Of a DNA stretch of 48,453 nt, positions 18,914 to 28,401 are shown one piece after another. Under the pieces are notes generated by a model. It saw only the letters and a program-made list of their open reading frames with translations. It ran no database searches and was not told where the DNA came from. The stretch lies in NCBI GenBank assembly GCA_025766275.1, contig JAFKAC010000241.1, forward strand, positions 1-48,453, in the 5' to 3' direction. The stretch comes from Lactarius indigo. Its lineage: Eukaryota > Basidiomycota > Agaricomycetes > Russulales > Russulaceae. Each line of letters begins with the position of its first letter. Within the stretch, counting starts at the first letter, position 1. A program made the translations under genes and the position numbers.

Positions 18914-20200
18914 TCGACATGGGATTGGGCCATATTTTACAAGAACAGCGCCCTATGGAACGCGCATGGGGAAACCGTTGTGAGAGCGGTGCCCTTCATC
19001 CCCTCGTCATTCGGAAGAGCTCCTCGAGACCCTGCCAAGAAGCTAAACACTGGCTATAAGGCCTGGGAATTCCAGCAGTATCTCTATGGACTGGGTCCTA
19101 CTCTGTTCCGACATCTCCTCCCTCGCAAATACTGGCTCAACTTCTGTAAGCTAGTTGCTGGTATTCGTATACTCCAGCGTCACTCCATAGGCTACCAGGA
19201 CCTTCTTCGCGGTCACCAGTTGCTCATGGACTTTGTCTACGAGTTCGAGGAGCTTTACTATCGGCATATGGAGTCGCGTATACACTTTGTGCGGCAAAGT
19301 GTGCACCTCTTGACTCATATCAGGCCAGAGACTTTCCGAGCTGGGCCTCTGGCATGTTACGCACAATGGACGTTGGAAACTGCAATTGGTAACCTTGGAC
19401 AGGAGATACGGCAAGATCGTGATATCTTCGCAAATCTGACTCAGCGGGCCATCATACGTACACAAGTCAATGCACTGTGTGCTCGATTTCCGCGTATCAA
19501 ATTCGAAGTCGGCGGAGGGGCTTCTCGGTCAAACAACACACGTGAGTTCGAGGAAGCGATTGGATATGTCTTCATGCCACGTTGTGAAGAATATCCCTCC
19601 CCACTCACTGACGATGAGTTCACCGCTCTTAAGGTGTATTGGAACGAACAGGGCTGGCCCAACAGAGACTCGTGGCCAAACGCCATCTGTCGATGGGCAA
19701 AATTACAGCTTCCTAATGGGCAGAAGGCACGATCTATTTGGCACGAGTCTAATATCACTGTCAAGCTTCGTCGGACATCTTGCGTTGAGGTGAGGTCACT
19801 TTCCAACCAAAATCGATTCCCGGTGTTAATAATCACAATGCAGATCGCTCATGGTGGTAGCACACGCATAGGGAATGTTTGGTTTTATTTCTGCATTCGC
19901 TTCGGTGATACTCGGCACCCCTTGGCCATGATATCATTGTTTTCTCCTCCTGATGCCACTATCCTTGCGGATTCCAGTGGGACGGTGTACCTTTGTGATC
20001 CGATGATGGGTCCCGAGGGGCTTCTTGTCGTTCCGGTCACATCTGTCTTGTCTGTTGTTTCTATGTTCCTGGACATGCGTGTAACTCAAGACGGTCGTAT
20101 TTCGGAGACTGGAAAGTTCTCCCTCATGTGGCATGCATATATTGGGCTCGCACCCCTATCCAACGGTGGTCTATTTGATGATGATGACGACGCTGTGTAA
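18914..20200 (+). pseudogene. tnp2: Tnp2 transposase, 3' portion
   Basis: Continuation of 3596-5453 after gypsy A. The frame rejoins exactly once one ATAGG copy is removed. It contains conserved Tnp2 C-terminal blocks: GYKAWEFQQYLYGLGPTLF, YWLNFCKLVAGIRIL, LLMDFVYEFEELYYRHM, RIHFVRQSVHLLTHI, and QWTLETAIGNLGQEIRQ with a conserved acidic residue (Glu at 19376-19378). A 54-nt in-frame intron is likely at 19790-19843 (GTGAGG...GCAG). The protein ends with an acidic tail and TAA at 20198-20200. The spliced full-length protein would be about 1,010 residues. No frameshift or stop is seen in either half. Confidence 0.85.
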
Positions 20201-20284
20201 TAGTACATGCCACTTCCGCTTCCTTTGTCCCTCTTGTATATATCGCATGCTAATGGAATTCATGGTCAACATAAAATAAAAAGA

Positions 20285-21620
20285 ACTGGTAGCATAGTCA
20301 CAAAAGTCGTATGCCTTGTGCACGCGCAGGAGAGCGCACTCTTTCCAGCTCGAGGGAAGAGCCTCGGTGCCACTGGCACGCGCGCCTACGCTTGCATCGG
20401 ACTTTTCAATATAAGTGGATGCCGAAGGACCAAACTCTTCCTCATCCGTTGGAGAATGGGACCCACAGAGCCCCGCGCGGCCATGCCTTTTGAATATCTA
20501 GAGACTGATCCTGGAGTCAAAGGTAAACAGGAGGGACACGAAGAGGAGACTGTAGGACGTACCAATTGAAAGGGAGGACCAGGGTCCTCCATGCCATCCA
20601 GGCAACATTGGCGATCAAAACACCCTTGGCATATCCAGAAAGTGCGCCGGTGCTTTTGTTGAAGAAAGTTCCGTCGCAACACGCAATACTCTGATCAACG
20701 TTTGAAAGCGATGACTTACCGGGGAGATGCACGGAACCGAAGAACGAGAGGAGCGCGAGGGCCAAGCCTGTGCGCAGGAGGGTCACGATGGTTGGAAGGC
20801 TCTGGGCATAAAAATGGCAAGTCTCTGCGAGCACGTCACGCAGCGAGCCCTCGGCTGACGGGAGGACGGCATTCAGGTTGACACGGAAGAAGGCTGAGTT
20901 GCGGATGTGCTAGAGGAAGTGAAAGTGGTTGTAGGATGCCATGGAGACGAAATTGAAAGTCGGAGACGAGAGGTAGATTGGGAGGACGAGAGGGCGACCT
21001 GATGAAAGTTTGAGATGAGTCCATGTGGGAAAAAATAGAAGGGGGTTCAGTCACGGAAGCACCAACGGCGGTAGAAAGAGTAAAAAGGTTCGTATCCAAG
21101 AAAGATACCGAAAATCCAAACAGCCCAGGATGCGATGTAGGCGGTGGCGCCCAAGACCCAGTTGCGACCAGAACCGGGCACTCCGGGGGCGTGTAACATG
21201 CCCGTGCATCTAATGCCAAAACCCACAATGCGACCGGTATTCTCGTCAGCAAGAATCCAGGCGGAAAGACTGTGAACGGGGACTCACAGTATCAGGAATA
21301 GACCAGGTTGACAGTGTCCGACACCGGTCGACCCTCGGATGTTGCCAACAATCCGAGAGGCGCTGTTTGCCGATGCAAAACCATTGTCGTGGTCAAAGCC
21401 TACCAGTCACTGTGATGAAGGGCTCCCCTGGTGGGAGAGAGGACCATCTCACATGCGTCGTCCAAAGCCAGCCAAATGAAGTGGAAGTGACACCGCGTGT
21501 TAGCGAAGCGTGTGTTACTGACCATGTGACCATCCGTATGTGTCGACCGCAATAGTTCGCCCACCAGAGGTTCAGGAGAAGTTCCCACTTGTAAGACGCA
21601 TTTGTATTGAGCTTGCACAT
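20285..21620 (-). pseudogene. host-like multi-pass membrane protein pseudogene inside CACTA
   Basis: Minus strand, likely ATG at 21620-21618 (MCKLNTNASYKWELLLNLWW). Further recognisable segments: NYCGRHIRMVTW; DDACEMVLSP; an intron at 21287-21242; IPVALWVLALDARAC; then in another frame GRNWVLGATAYIASW; CHFYAQSLPTIVTLLRTGL; DGTFFNKSTGALSGYAKGVL and NVAWMAWRTLVL. A 52-nt intron (20562-20511) is followed by ISL, TAG, IFKRHGRAGLCG, where the TAG probably replaces TGG. Hydrophobic stretches suggest several transmembrane helices. The layout resembles uncharacterised agaric membrane proteins I recall, but I cannot name it. Retained introns mean it was acquired as DNA, not cDNA. Several frameshifts; dead. 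Confidence 0.6.
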
Positions 21621-21686
21621 TTCTTGTAGTAGTACATTTGATGACGACAATAAGTAATAGAGGCGCGTCTGTAGGCACGCGCGTGT

Positions 21687-22464
21687 CTACTCTGAAATCT
21701 TCCTCTTTTTATCTGTGTGTTCCTTGCGACGAGCCCCACAAAATTCCTTGTCGTCATCCAGGACAACCTGAGCCACAGAGTGTGACTTTGAGTCAGACGA
21801 CTCGTTCTCCACCATGGTCACATTGGCGTCATTAGTTCGCGTGTTGGGATTAAACTGGCAACTCTGTATCACATTAGCATACTATACCAAGGAGAAATTA
21901 CTGAACGCAATGCTTACTTTGATAGGTTCGTCGAGAACCTGCTCCTCGGAGCATGACGTCGATTCAGATGCGTCAACCTCCACTGGAGTCATGTCGGCAT
22001 TTTCAGTTTGGGTGCTCGCGTCGAAGCGACGTCTCTGTATGATATGCTACGTCGACTTGAAGGAAAATTTACGGAACAGAGTACTCACGTCAACCGGATA
22101 CTGCGCCCACGAAGGCCTAACCCTACGGAAAGGGAGGACACGGCATTCGTTATTGATCCACAAGGCCATGTACGGAAGTGTACTGTCGTCGCTGGGTGGG
22201 TTGATGTAGTCGTACTTGGGGAACTCAACGTCGGTACCAAGTATCGTGTTTCTACCGTAGGTCAAAGTCAGAACATCATGGAGTCTAAGACAGACAAAAG
22301 AAATACCTTTCGCGCATGAGTTCGTTGCGCTCGTGTATAATTTGCAACAAGGGGTAGTTCCTTGCGCTTATGAGTTCTTGTAGTGTAGCTTCGTGCAGGG
22401 TACAGATAGCCAGACCCTCTTCGGGGGTTGGGAAACGAGTCTGAGCCTTATTTTTCGAGGACAT
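21687..22464 (-). CDS. gene N: intact four-exon unknown protein inside CACTA
   Basis: ATG at 22464-22462. Exons 22464-22307, 22251-22089, 22034-21918 and 21863-21687. Introns are 55, 54 and 54 nt, all GT...AG; phases agree and TAG is at 21689-21687, giving 204 residues. Exon 1 is helical and charged (TPEEGLAICTLHEATLQEL, IIHERNELMRER). Exon 2 has DVEFPKYDYINPPSDD and PYMALWINNECRVLPF. The rest is acidic and Ser/Glu-rich, ending in a basic KKRKI near the C-terminus that could be a nuclear signal. I recognise no domain. It is divergent from gene T with 135 bp between start codons. Its clean splicing contrasts with its decayed neighbours and suggests a role in the transposon or recent constraint. 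Confidence 0.65.
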
Positions 22465-22599
22465 GGTACAGAGCAAACTTGGGGGGAATTGTGAGAACGG
22501 CAGCGATGTCCCGACTAGGAATATTTATCCGAGAAAGACCAGAATGGCCAAACTCACCACTCTCATGCATATTGGAATCCATCCCCTCCTTTTTTTTTA
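22465..22599. promoter_or_regulatory. divergent promoter region between genes N and T
   Basis: A 135-bp gap between divergent start codons, with AT-rich tracts including a CTTTTTTTTTAATG run just before the T start. No clear TATA box seen. Confidence 0.4.
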
Positions 22600-24786
22600 A
22601 TGCCCACCATGCCAGTGCCTGCGCCTTTTTTCACAGGTAGCATAGACCCTGCACTGACACAGGACCAAGGAAATAATTCTCGTGGTCAGTGGCAGTTTGG
22701 TACCGCAAATACGGAGATCGGACTACAATACCCCGGCTCTGGTACACACGGTGGCCATGTGCGTCCTCCCCCGGGCACCCTATGGAGATTACTGATAGAT
22801 CGTCACAGTCTCCTGATCTCCTAGACATAGTTTCAAATGCATCAGCAAAGACACTTGAGTCGAACGGACATTTTGTTCACGTTAAGGTGATCGCCGACCA
22901 GAGAGCCACAGAAATTGAGCAGCTACAAGAAGCTCTCACCAGCAAGATGAAAGAGAACGACGAATTGACTAAAGAGAACGACCACTTGAATGTGGAAGTT
23001 AAGACCCTCAAGTAAGCATTTTCACGTGGACTGTCGATGTATATGCGTGACGTGCACCACCCAGGGAAGCACTTGGGCTCTTCGCGAAAGACTATCACAG
23101 CAGACAAACAGGCACCGATGGAAAGGTCACGAGCATCACATCGGAGATCCTGGACCTCCCAGTCAAGCAAGCGCTTAGAATCCGAGAAGACAACCCAGGA
23201 GTCGTTTACTGGGTGAAGAAGGAATACACCCGCGCAGCACGAAAAAAGAACCGAGGGGAGACCGACGGCAATGCAACGTCGGTACAAGTCAAGCGGAAGC
23301 GAGGGCGTCTGCCTCAAGACAGCAACGATGAGGAAGACCACTCGACGCACTTTTACCTGGAGACCTGGGACGGCATCCCGGTTGACAAATCTGTGATTGC
23401 GGAGATGAGTAGGAAGGCACGAATGCTGTGGCGCACCTTGGACAAATGTGGATTGGCGCCAGAGACGTTCGGCAAGATAGAGAACAGGGCCTGGGATTAC
23501 TACTCCCGGACGCTCCTCGCTGACAAGGCCCACGATTTTCTTCTTCTCTGTGATGATGGAGAATGGAAGCTCCGAGAATGGTCAACAAAATCTTACCCTT
23601 CTTGGTATCGAAACCGACACCTGCCAGTGACAGCAAAGACTGAGAAGGATTCCACCGGTTCGGACAAGGACTTGGACCTGAACTCGGATCGCGACAATGA
23701 CCCCCGTAAAAAACTCCTTGAGGACCCCAACCTTATATGCATGAACTCACATGATGGTTCACAAGACAAAGGCGGCGACGATCCCGATGCAGGAGAACAC
23801 CACACCACGGACAGCGACGACGATCCCAGTGACTCAGAACGTGCCAAGAACAATGGCGATCCTGATTCAGATGCCGAGGGTGGCAATGACGATCCCGGTA
23901 CAGGAGTCTCAGAGCAGCATGCCGAGAGTGGAAACAAAACCACCAGTTCTGAGGCGGATGGCCCCACCACAGGGGGGACGACGCAGAGTTCATCCATGTC
24001 ATCGATGGTCTCAGTAAGTCCCGTCCGCTTAGCTTGCTATTTCCTTCTGATTATAGCAATCCCGCAATCCCCTCCCAGACCATAGGCGTACACTCTTCAA
24101 CAACATCAGCGCTCATCGACCCATTGTAACACTTTTTCTCTATAGCGCTGGCCATAGCTCACGTGAGACCAACCACAGTGCCCCTGCACCGTCCGACTCA
24201 GTCAGCCCTTCTATGGGCACCGGTGATACAGGAGAAACACTAAAGTCCACAAACAACACGACGCCGACAACAACTACTGGATTCCGAGTCAAACTAAAAG
24301 TATGTGCTCCTAGAAATCCATCGTCCGTTGCGGTGGACAAGGAAACTCCTACCCCGGCCCCAACAACACACGGAACCACGGCGACTAGTAGCACTGACCC
24401 CACTAGCGTCGGTCACAACGCCGGACCCCCTCCTGACACGCCTCCCCCCAATTCACACGTCAAGACCAAAACTGACAAGAAGAGAAAACCCGAAGGTAGC
24501 AACACGACGACGACGACAAACAAGCGACAGAAATCGTCAAACGCGGCTTTAGCCATACCCACAGAGGGGAACTCTATTAGGTATGTCTCATAACCAGTCG
24601 CCTCTGTTACAATATGGTGCTGATTGCCACTCGAGAAATATTTGCATGCGTCGTTGGAATGAACAACAATCTGGGGGACAGGGCCCCCTTTCAGACTTCG
24701 ATATCTACTTCAAGTCCCTTACGGATGCGGACAAGGAGGTACATGACAAACTCTCAACAGGATATAATACTCTGACACCCCTTTAG
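22600..24786 (+). CDS. gene T: acidic/coiled-coil second gene of the CACTA element
   Basis: Likely ATG at 22600. Exon 1 ends at 23011, intron 1 is 23012-23064, exon 2 is 23065-24013, intron 2 is 24014-24056, exon 3 is 24057-24580, intron 3 is 24581-24635, and exon 4 is 24636-24786 (TAG). Phases agree from 22800 onward. The start-proximal frame must shift by one near 22760-22830, so there is either an indel or an extra intron there. The protein has a coiled coil (EIEQLQEALTSKMKENDEL) and ALGLFAKDYHS. The core reads YLETWDGIPVDKSVIAEMSR, MLWRTLDKCGLAPETFG and SYPSWYRNRHLP. A long acidic Asp/Ser/Gly region and a Thr/Pro-rich region with KKRKP follow, and the tail is DFDIYFKSLTDADKEVHDKL. It occupies the place of the second (TnpA-like) gene of CACTA elements; that role is inferred from position only. 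Confidence 0.6.
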
Positions 24787-25194
24787 CCCCTCAAAAAAGA
24801 ACTGTGCATCGCACAGGTTATGGCGGTATGTCCTCTCTGCATTCATGTCAGGCCCACTCACATCTCTGCAGAGGAAGGCCAAACTGTCTGCAAAGAGGGC
24901 CAACGACACACCCAGCACGAACTAAGCGACGAGCCATTGGTTTCTCCTCCCCGTTCCCTCTCGCCACGCCCTGCTTTCGCAGTCTTATCTTCGATTTTTC
25001 TACTTCTAACCGACCCATTGTCAGCCCAACCCAGATGTTGGATCCCTCGACCGTCTGCTCTTCAAACCATCCCCGAGTTTTACTCGGTTTGTGTCACGCC
25101 AGTATCCGCTCGTACAATGAACCCGTTGCTGCATTTGTATAGTAAAAGCTGTGTAATTATGATTAACAACGGGAATCGATGCATCGTTTAAAAC
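24787..25194. other. downstream of gene T, no gene supported
   Basis: C-rich then AT-rich DNA. The open frames here lack introns, homology or codon signal, and I take them as chance. Probably the 3' untranslated region of T. Confidence 0.5.
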
Positions 25195-25370
25195 TATCTA
25201 ACGGAAACAAAAAAAAACGAACGATTCAATAACAGTCGATTTATATCTGTCAATCAATTACAGAAAAAAAAGAATGGTTCGATAACAGTCGATTCAAATT
25301 TATCGAACAGAAACAAAAAAAAAACTGAACAGTTCAATAATGTCGATTTGTATAGATCGCGACCTGTGTG
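25195..25370. repeat. subterminal repeats of the CACTA element
   Basis: Three related units of roughly 55-65 bp, each an A-rich run (AAACAAAAAAAAA type) followed by CGATTCAATAACAGTCGATT-like sequence, at about 25201, 25262 and 25311. Subterminal direct repeats near the ends are typical of CACTA elements and serve as transposase-binding sites in plant En/Spm. Confidence 0.65.
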
Positions 25371-25546
25371 CTCTGTGGTCTAATTAAATCGCTTGAGTTC
25401 GACTTTTTTCGATTGTCTGCGAGAAAAACGCTGGCAGTCGTACATAATTTTTTTTTATCGCATTTTGGTATAGTATTACGGACAGAATATCGATCATCGA
25501 TAGCGAGCGACAGTATCTACGACAGTTGATGTAAACCTACCCGAAA

Positions 25547-25563
25547 CTACAAATTTCCCACTG
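25547..25563 (-). repeat. right terminal inverted repeat of CACTA element
   Basis: Ends AAATTTCCCACTG. Its reverse complement begins CAGTGGGAAATTTGTAG, pairing with 3393-3409. It is followed by GGGATGACTCC at 25564-25574. Confidence 0.8.
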
Positions 25564-25684
25564 GGGATGACTCCCCACCCATGCCATAATCGTCTTGACC
25601 TTTGGCAGATAGAAGCGAATCTTCACTGATCCTGAGCTGTTGAGTGCTGACCAATGTCGAAAGGGGAGAGTGAGATTGAGACAT
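25564..25684 (-). pseudogene. gene P, exon 1
   Basis: ATG at 25684-25682, reading MSQSHSPLSTLVSTQQL, then SAKGQDDYGMGGESSP. The QDDYGMGG block is the same repeat found at 3172-3381. The reading frame continues there if the CACTA element and one 11-bp duplication are removed. Divergent from gene Q, whose ATG is 241 bp away. Confidence 0.65.
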
Positions 25685-25925
25685 GAAAGTAGAATTTTCT
25701 GAGTGGAAATGGTCTGCATGGAGTGGTCTGATGATGTAGTGATAAGTCAAATGAGTCGGCAGTATCTTGATTACTTATTATGCAAAGAAGAATCCATGTT
25801 CTGCTGAGTCAGGTTGTGAATGGATATTTTGGCAGCTCAGCAGCGGCACCACCCGTCGCTAGCACAACCTCAACTGATGTGGCAATTGACACTGCTGAAC
25901 ACATTGTTCTTTTTACTTCAACACC
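25685..25925. promoter_or_regulatory. divergent promoter region between genes P and Q
   Basis: 241 bp between oppositely directed start codons. AT-rich tracts (CTTGATTACTTATTATGC) but no certain TATA box. Confidence 0.4.
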
Positions 25926-26143
25926 ATGACATCCCTTCTTTCCATCACATCAGTGATAAAAGCCACTGTTGCTGCTTATGTCTCAGTCCAAGATGTACCT
26001 GACAGGGCAGAATGGAAATGCCACCTTGAGAAGGAGAAGGTAAGTCCTTGTTTAGGTTTCCATTTGATCTCATCCCCATTTGAGTTAGGCCAAGGCAACA
26101 AAAGTTTTTCGGCAGGTCAACAAGGACAATTCGGGGGGGGCGC
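25926..26143 (+). pseudogene. gene Q, exons 1 and 2a
   Basis: ATG at 25926. Exon 1 (25926-26039) has 38 codons reading MTSLLSITSVIKATVAAYV then VQDVPDRAEWKCHLEKEK. A 76-nt intron (GTAAGT...GGCAG) spans 26040-26115. Exon 2 starts VNKDNSGGA and is broken at GGCGC (26139-26143) by gypsy B. It resumes at 44809 in the same frame (PALHPTLAALYIVLDADG) when the element and one TSD copy are removed. Family not recognised. Confidence 0.65.
26139..26143. repeat. TSD of gypsy B, left copy (GGCGC)
   Basis: GGCGC before TGTGATAAC, repeated at 44804-44808 after the LTR end TTCATGACA. Confidence 0.95.
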
Positions 26144-26830
26144 TGTGATAACTCACTGTCACTTGACAGGGGGTCACGATGTAGGCAGAGACTGGGGGCT
26201 GAGGAGGGTGTGGAGAAGAGATGCTCGACGACAGAAGAACACAAGATACACTCTTGGCTCAAAGAGGAGTAGTGGCGCACGATGAGCGGGGCACTCGAAG
26301 GAGCTGAGAGGCAAGAGGGAGGATGTCACAAGTGGACAGTCTGAGGGACTGTCCATAGAATTGCACCAGCTTATATACTACAGAGGGTGGTCTGTGCGTA
26401 GTTTTAGGGCAGGCTTAGGGCCTGTCCACGGGTGCTGCGCAGTACTGCACAAGGGAACATTCTAGAGACATCTAACAATAGAGTCCAATCAGAAGAGGTT
26501 TAAACATAGAACGACTGCGCCGCAGTTGATGGCACAATCTTGCGTCAGGATGGCGTGATTCCGCAGTCAATGTGGAAATCCCCGAGGGGTGGTGACTTGG
26601 TTGATTATCTTCGTTGATTGATCAACAATCAACCGTTGATTAGTACACGTGTACACAACACATGGCTTGAGAGACGTGACTGATCACGTGACAGATCATG
26701 TGATCATTTGAGAACTGAATTCAAACTCCGATTCGGAATTCCCCTTTAGGAAGGTGATTACATAAGACTGGGCCGACATGGACCGGTTCCAAGCGCCCTT
26801 GAGTCACAACCGGGTTATAGGTTCGTGACA
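26144..26830 (-). repeat. gypsy B 3' LTR
   Basis: Minus-strand TGTCACGAACC...GTTATCACA, matching 44131-44803. Contains a minus-strand GTATATAAGC TATA box near 26370-26380. Confidence 0.95.
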
Positions 26831-26843
26831 GTATCCCCTTTTT
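26831..26843 (-). promoter_or_regulatory. gypsy B polypurine tract
   Basis: The minus strand reads AAAAAGGGGATAC directly before TGTCACG of the 3' LTR. Confidence 0.85.
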
Positions 26844-28401
26844 AGCGTTGTGCTATTCCACAAGCACTAGTGTTCTTTGGTTGAGGGGCAGAGGGGTTGT
26901 CTTTGTGGAATTGTCGGACAAGGTCTTGGGCGTGGGACATTTGAGAGGCAGGGAGCCAGGAATTCTCGGAGTCGGGATACCCCTTCCACTTGATCAAGTA
27001 GAGTACACCTTTCTTGTTGGGCGATATCTTTGACTGCAGGACCCTTTCAACTTCATAGTGCTCATCTTCCCCTTGGACAATTTCAGGGGGTAGTCGGGTG
27101 AAGTTAGGGCCGTGCATGGTGTTTTCTTTGTACGGGGAGATCAAGGAGTTGTGGAAGACTGGGTGGATTCGCCATGTCTTTGGGAGTTGGAGTTTGCAGT
27201 TAACTCCCCAGGAGGATAGGACTTTAAAAGGACCATGGCATCAGGGAGTGAGTTTAGCTTTGGGGTGGGTAGTGTGGATATTAGTCCCTTCCAGCCAGAC
27301 TAGATCGCCTTCGTTAAACTTATGCGAGGGTGTGGTTGACTTGGAATTTTTCATTACTTCTGCAGCGACCTTGAGGGCTGCAGTGACTTCAGAGCGGATT
27401 CGGTTCAATGTGTTTAGTCTTTCTTTGGCTGCAGGTATCTTGCTATTGAAGTGGATGGGGGGAATGAACTCTGGATTGTACCCATACCACACTTCAAAGG
27501 GTGACTTGTGAGTTGCACTGTGCTGACATGCATTGTGCGCGAATTCCATGAATGGGATTAAGTCTACCCAATTGTCTTGTTGGAAGTTACAGAAGACACA
27601 GAGGTACTGTTCAAGTTCTTGATTTACGTGTTCGGTTTCTCCATTTGTTTGCAGATGGAAAGCCGTGGATAGGGTGGATTTAACTCCTAATTTGTTCCAG
27701 ATTTCTTGCATTACTTTCAATGCAAACTGAGGGCCTCTGTCAGAAATAACTTGTCAGGGTAGGCCAGTATGTCTCCAGACGTTTTCCAGGTAGAGTCGAG
27801 CAGTTTCGTCTGCTGTGATAGTCTTGTTACACGGGGAAATGACTACTGCTTTGCTGAGTCGATCAACAACTACGAACAACAAGTCGTGGTTGTGGGAAGA
27901 GGGGAGGTCGGTGATAAAATCCATTGTAATGGTTCCCCAGATTTCTTTAGGAATAGTGTTAGGTTGCAGAGGTACTTGGGTTCGTGGTTTGATTTTCGTG
28001 GATTGGCAGGTGGCACATCCATCAACGTATTCTTTGACAAATGTTGACATTCCTGGCCACCAAAAGTCTCGGGAAAGGAGTTCATAGGTTTTCCATCGCC
28101 CTGGGTGTCCTGTGGCGATGTGGTCATGATACTGAGTTACAATGTCTCTTTGTAAGTTGTCATCTTTGGGTACATAGATTTGTCCTCGGAATAAGATGAC
28201 TCCATCTTCTAAGTTCCACTCTTCTAGCCCCTTGGTTAAGGAACGGGGGCCATTCTTCAAGAGGGTTTCTAGGGCTGTGCTGACTTCTTTGTCATAGGTG
28301 TGTGTGTCTCGGATGCGTTGTTGAAGAGTATTATTGCCGTGAATGGTAACTGCAGTTCTTTGTACTGCATTGACCGAGAAAAATTTGGTATCCAGGAGCA
28401 C
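26842..28401 (-). pseudogene. gypsy B integrase and chromodomain
   Basis: Integrase HHCC domain (HIATGHPGRWKTYELLSRDF, WWPGM...CATCQSTK), first catalytic Asp in TMDFITDLPSS, then a TGA at 27754-27756 (GLP.QVISD). The second half has AFHLQTNGETEHVNQELEQYL with the catalytic Glu and PFEVWYGYNPEF. A TGA at 27241-27243 interrupts LTP.CHGPFKVL. The chromodomain is at about 26870-27070 (YEVERVLQSK...VLYLIKWKGYPDSENSWLP). It ends almost on the PPT, so B has no 3' accessory frame, unlike A and C. All stops are CGA to TGA. Confidence 0.85.

Larger units (their letters stand above)
3393..25563 (+). mobile_element. CACTA-type (Tnp2) DNA transposon, interrupted
   Basis: The left end reads CAGTGGGAAGTCTGTAG and the right end, reverse-complemented, reads CAGTGGGAAATTTGTAG, giving imperfect terminal inverted repeats of the CACTG/CAGTG class. 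Inside are a Tnp2 transposase gene on the plus strand, a membrane-protein pseudogene and gene N on the minus strand, and acidic/coiled-coil gene T on the plus strand. Without the gypsy A insertion and one copy of its TSD the element is about 8.7 kb. It sits in exon 1 of gene P with an 11-bp flanking duplication, much longer than the 2-3 bp usual for CACTA elements. Tnp2 is now split, so the element cannot move by itself. Confidence 0.85.

Noticed and set aside
24804..25191. Two overlapping open frames of about 112-123 codons downstream of gene T
   Set aside because: No introns, no homology, low-complexity Ser/Pro/Thr content; likely chance in the 3' untranslated region.
26174..26356. Open frame MDSPSDCPL... 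in gypsy B LTR, duplicated at 44161-44343
   Set aside because: It is the same LTR stretch read twice; no coding evidence.
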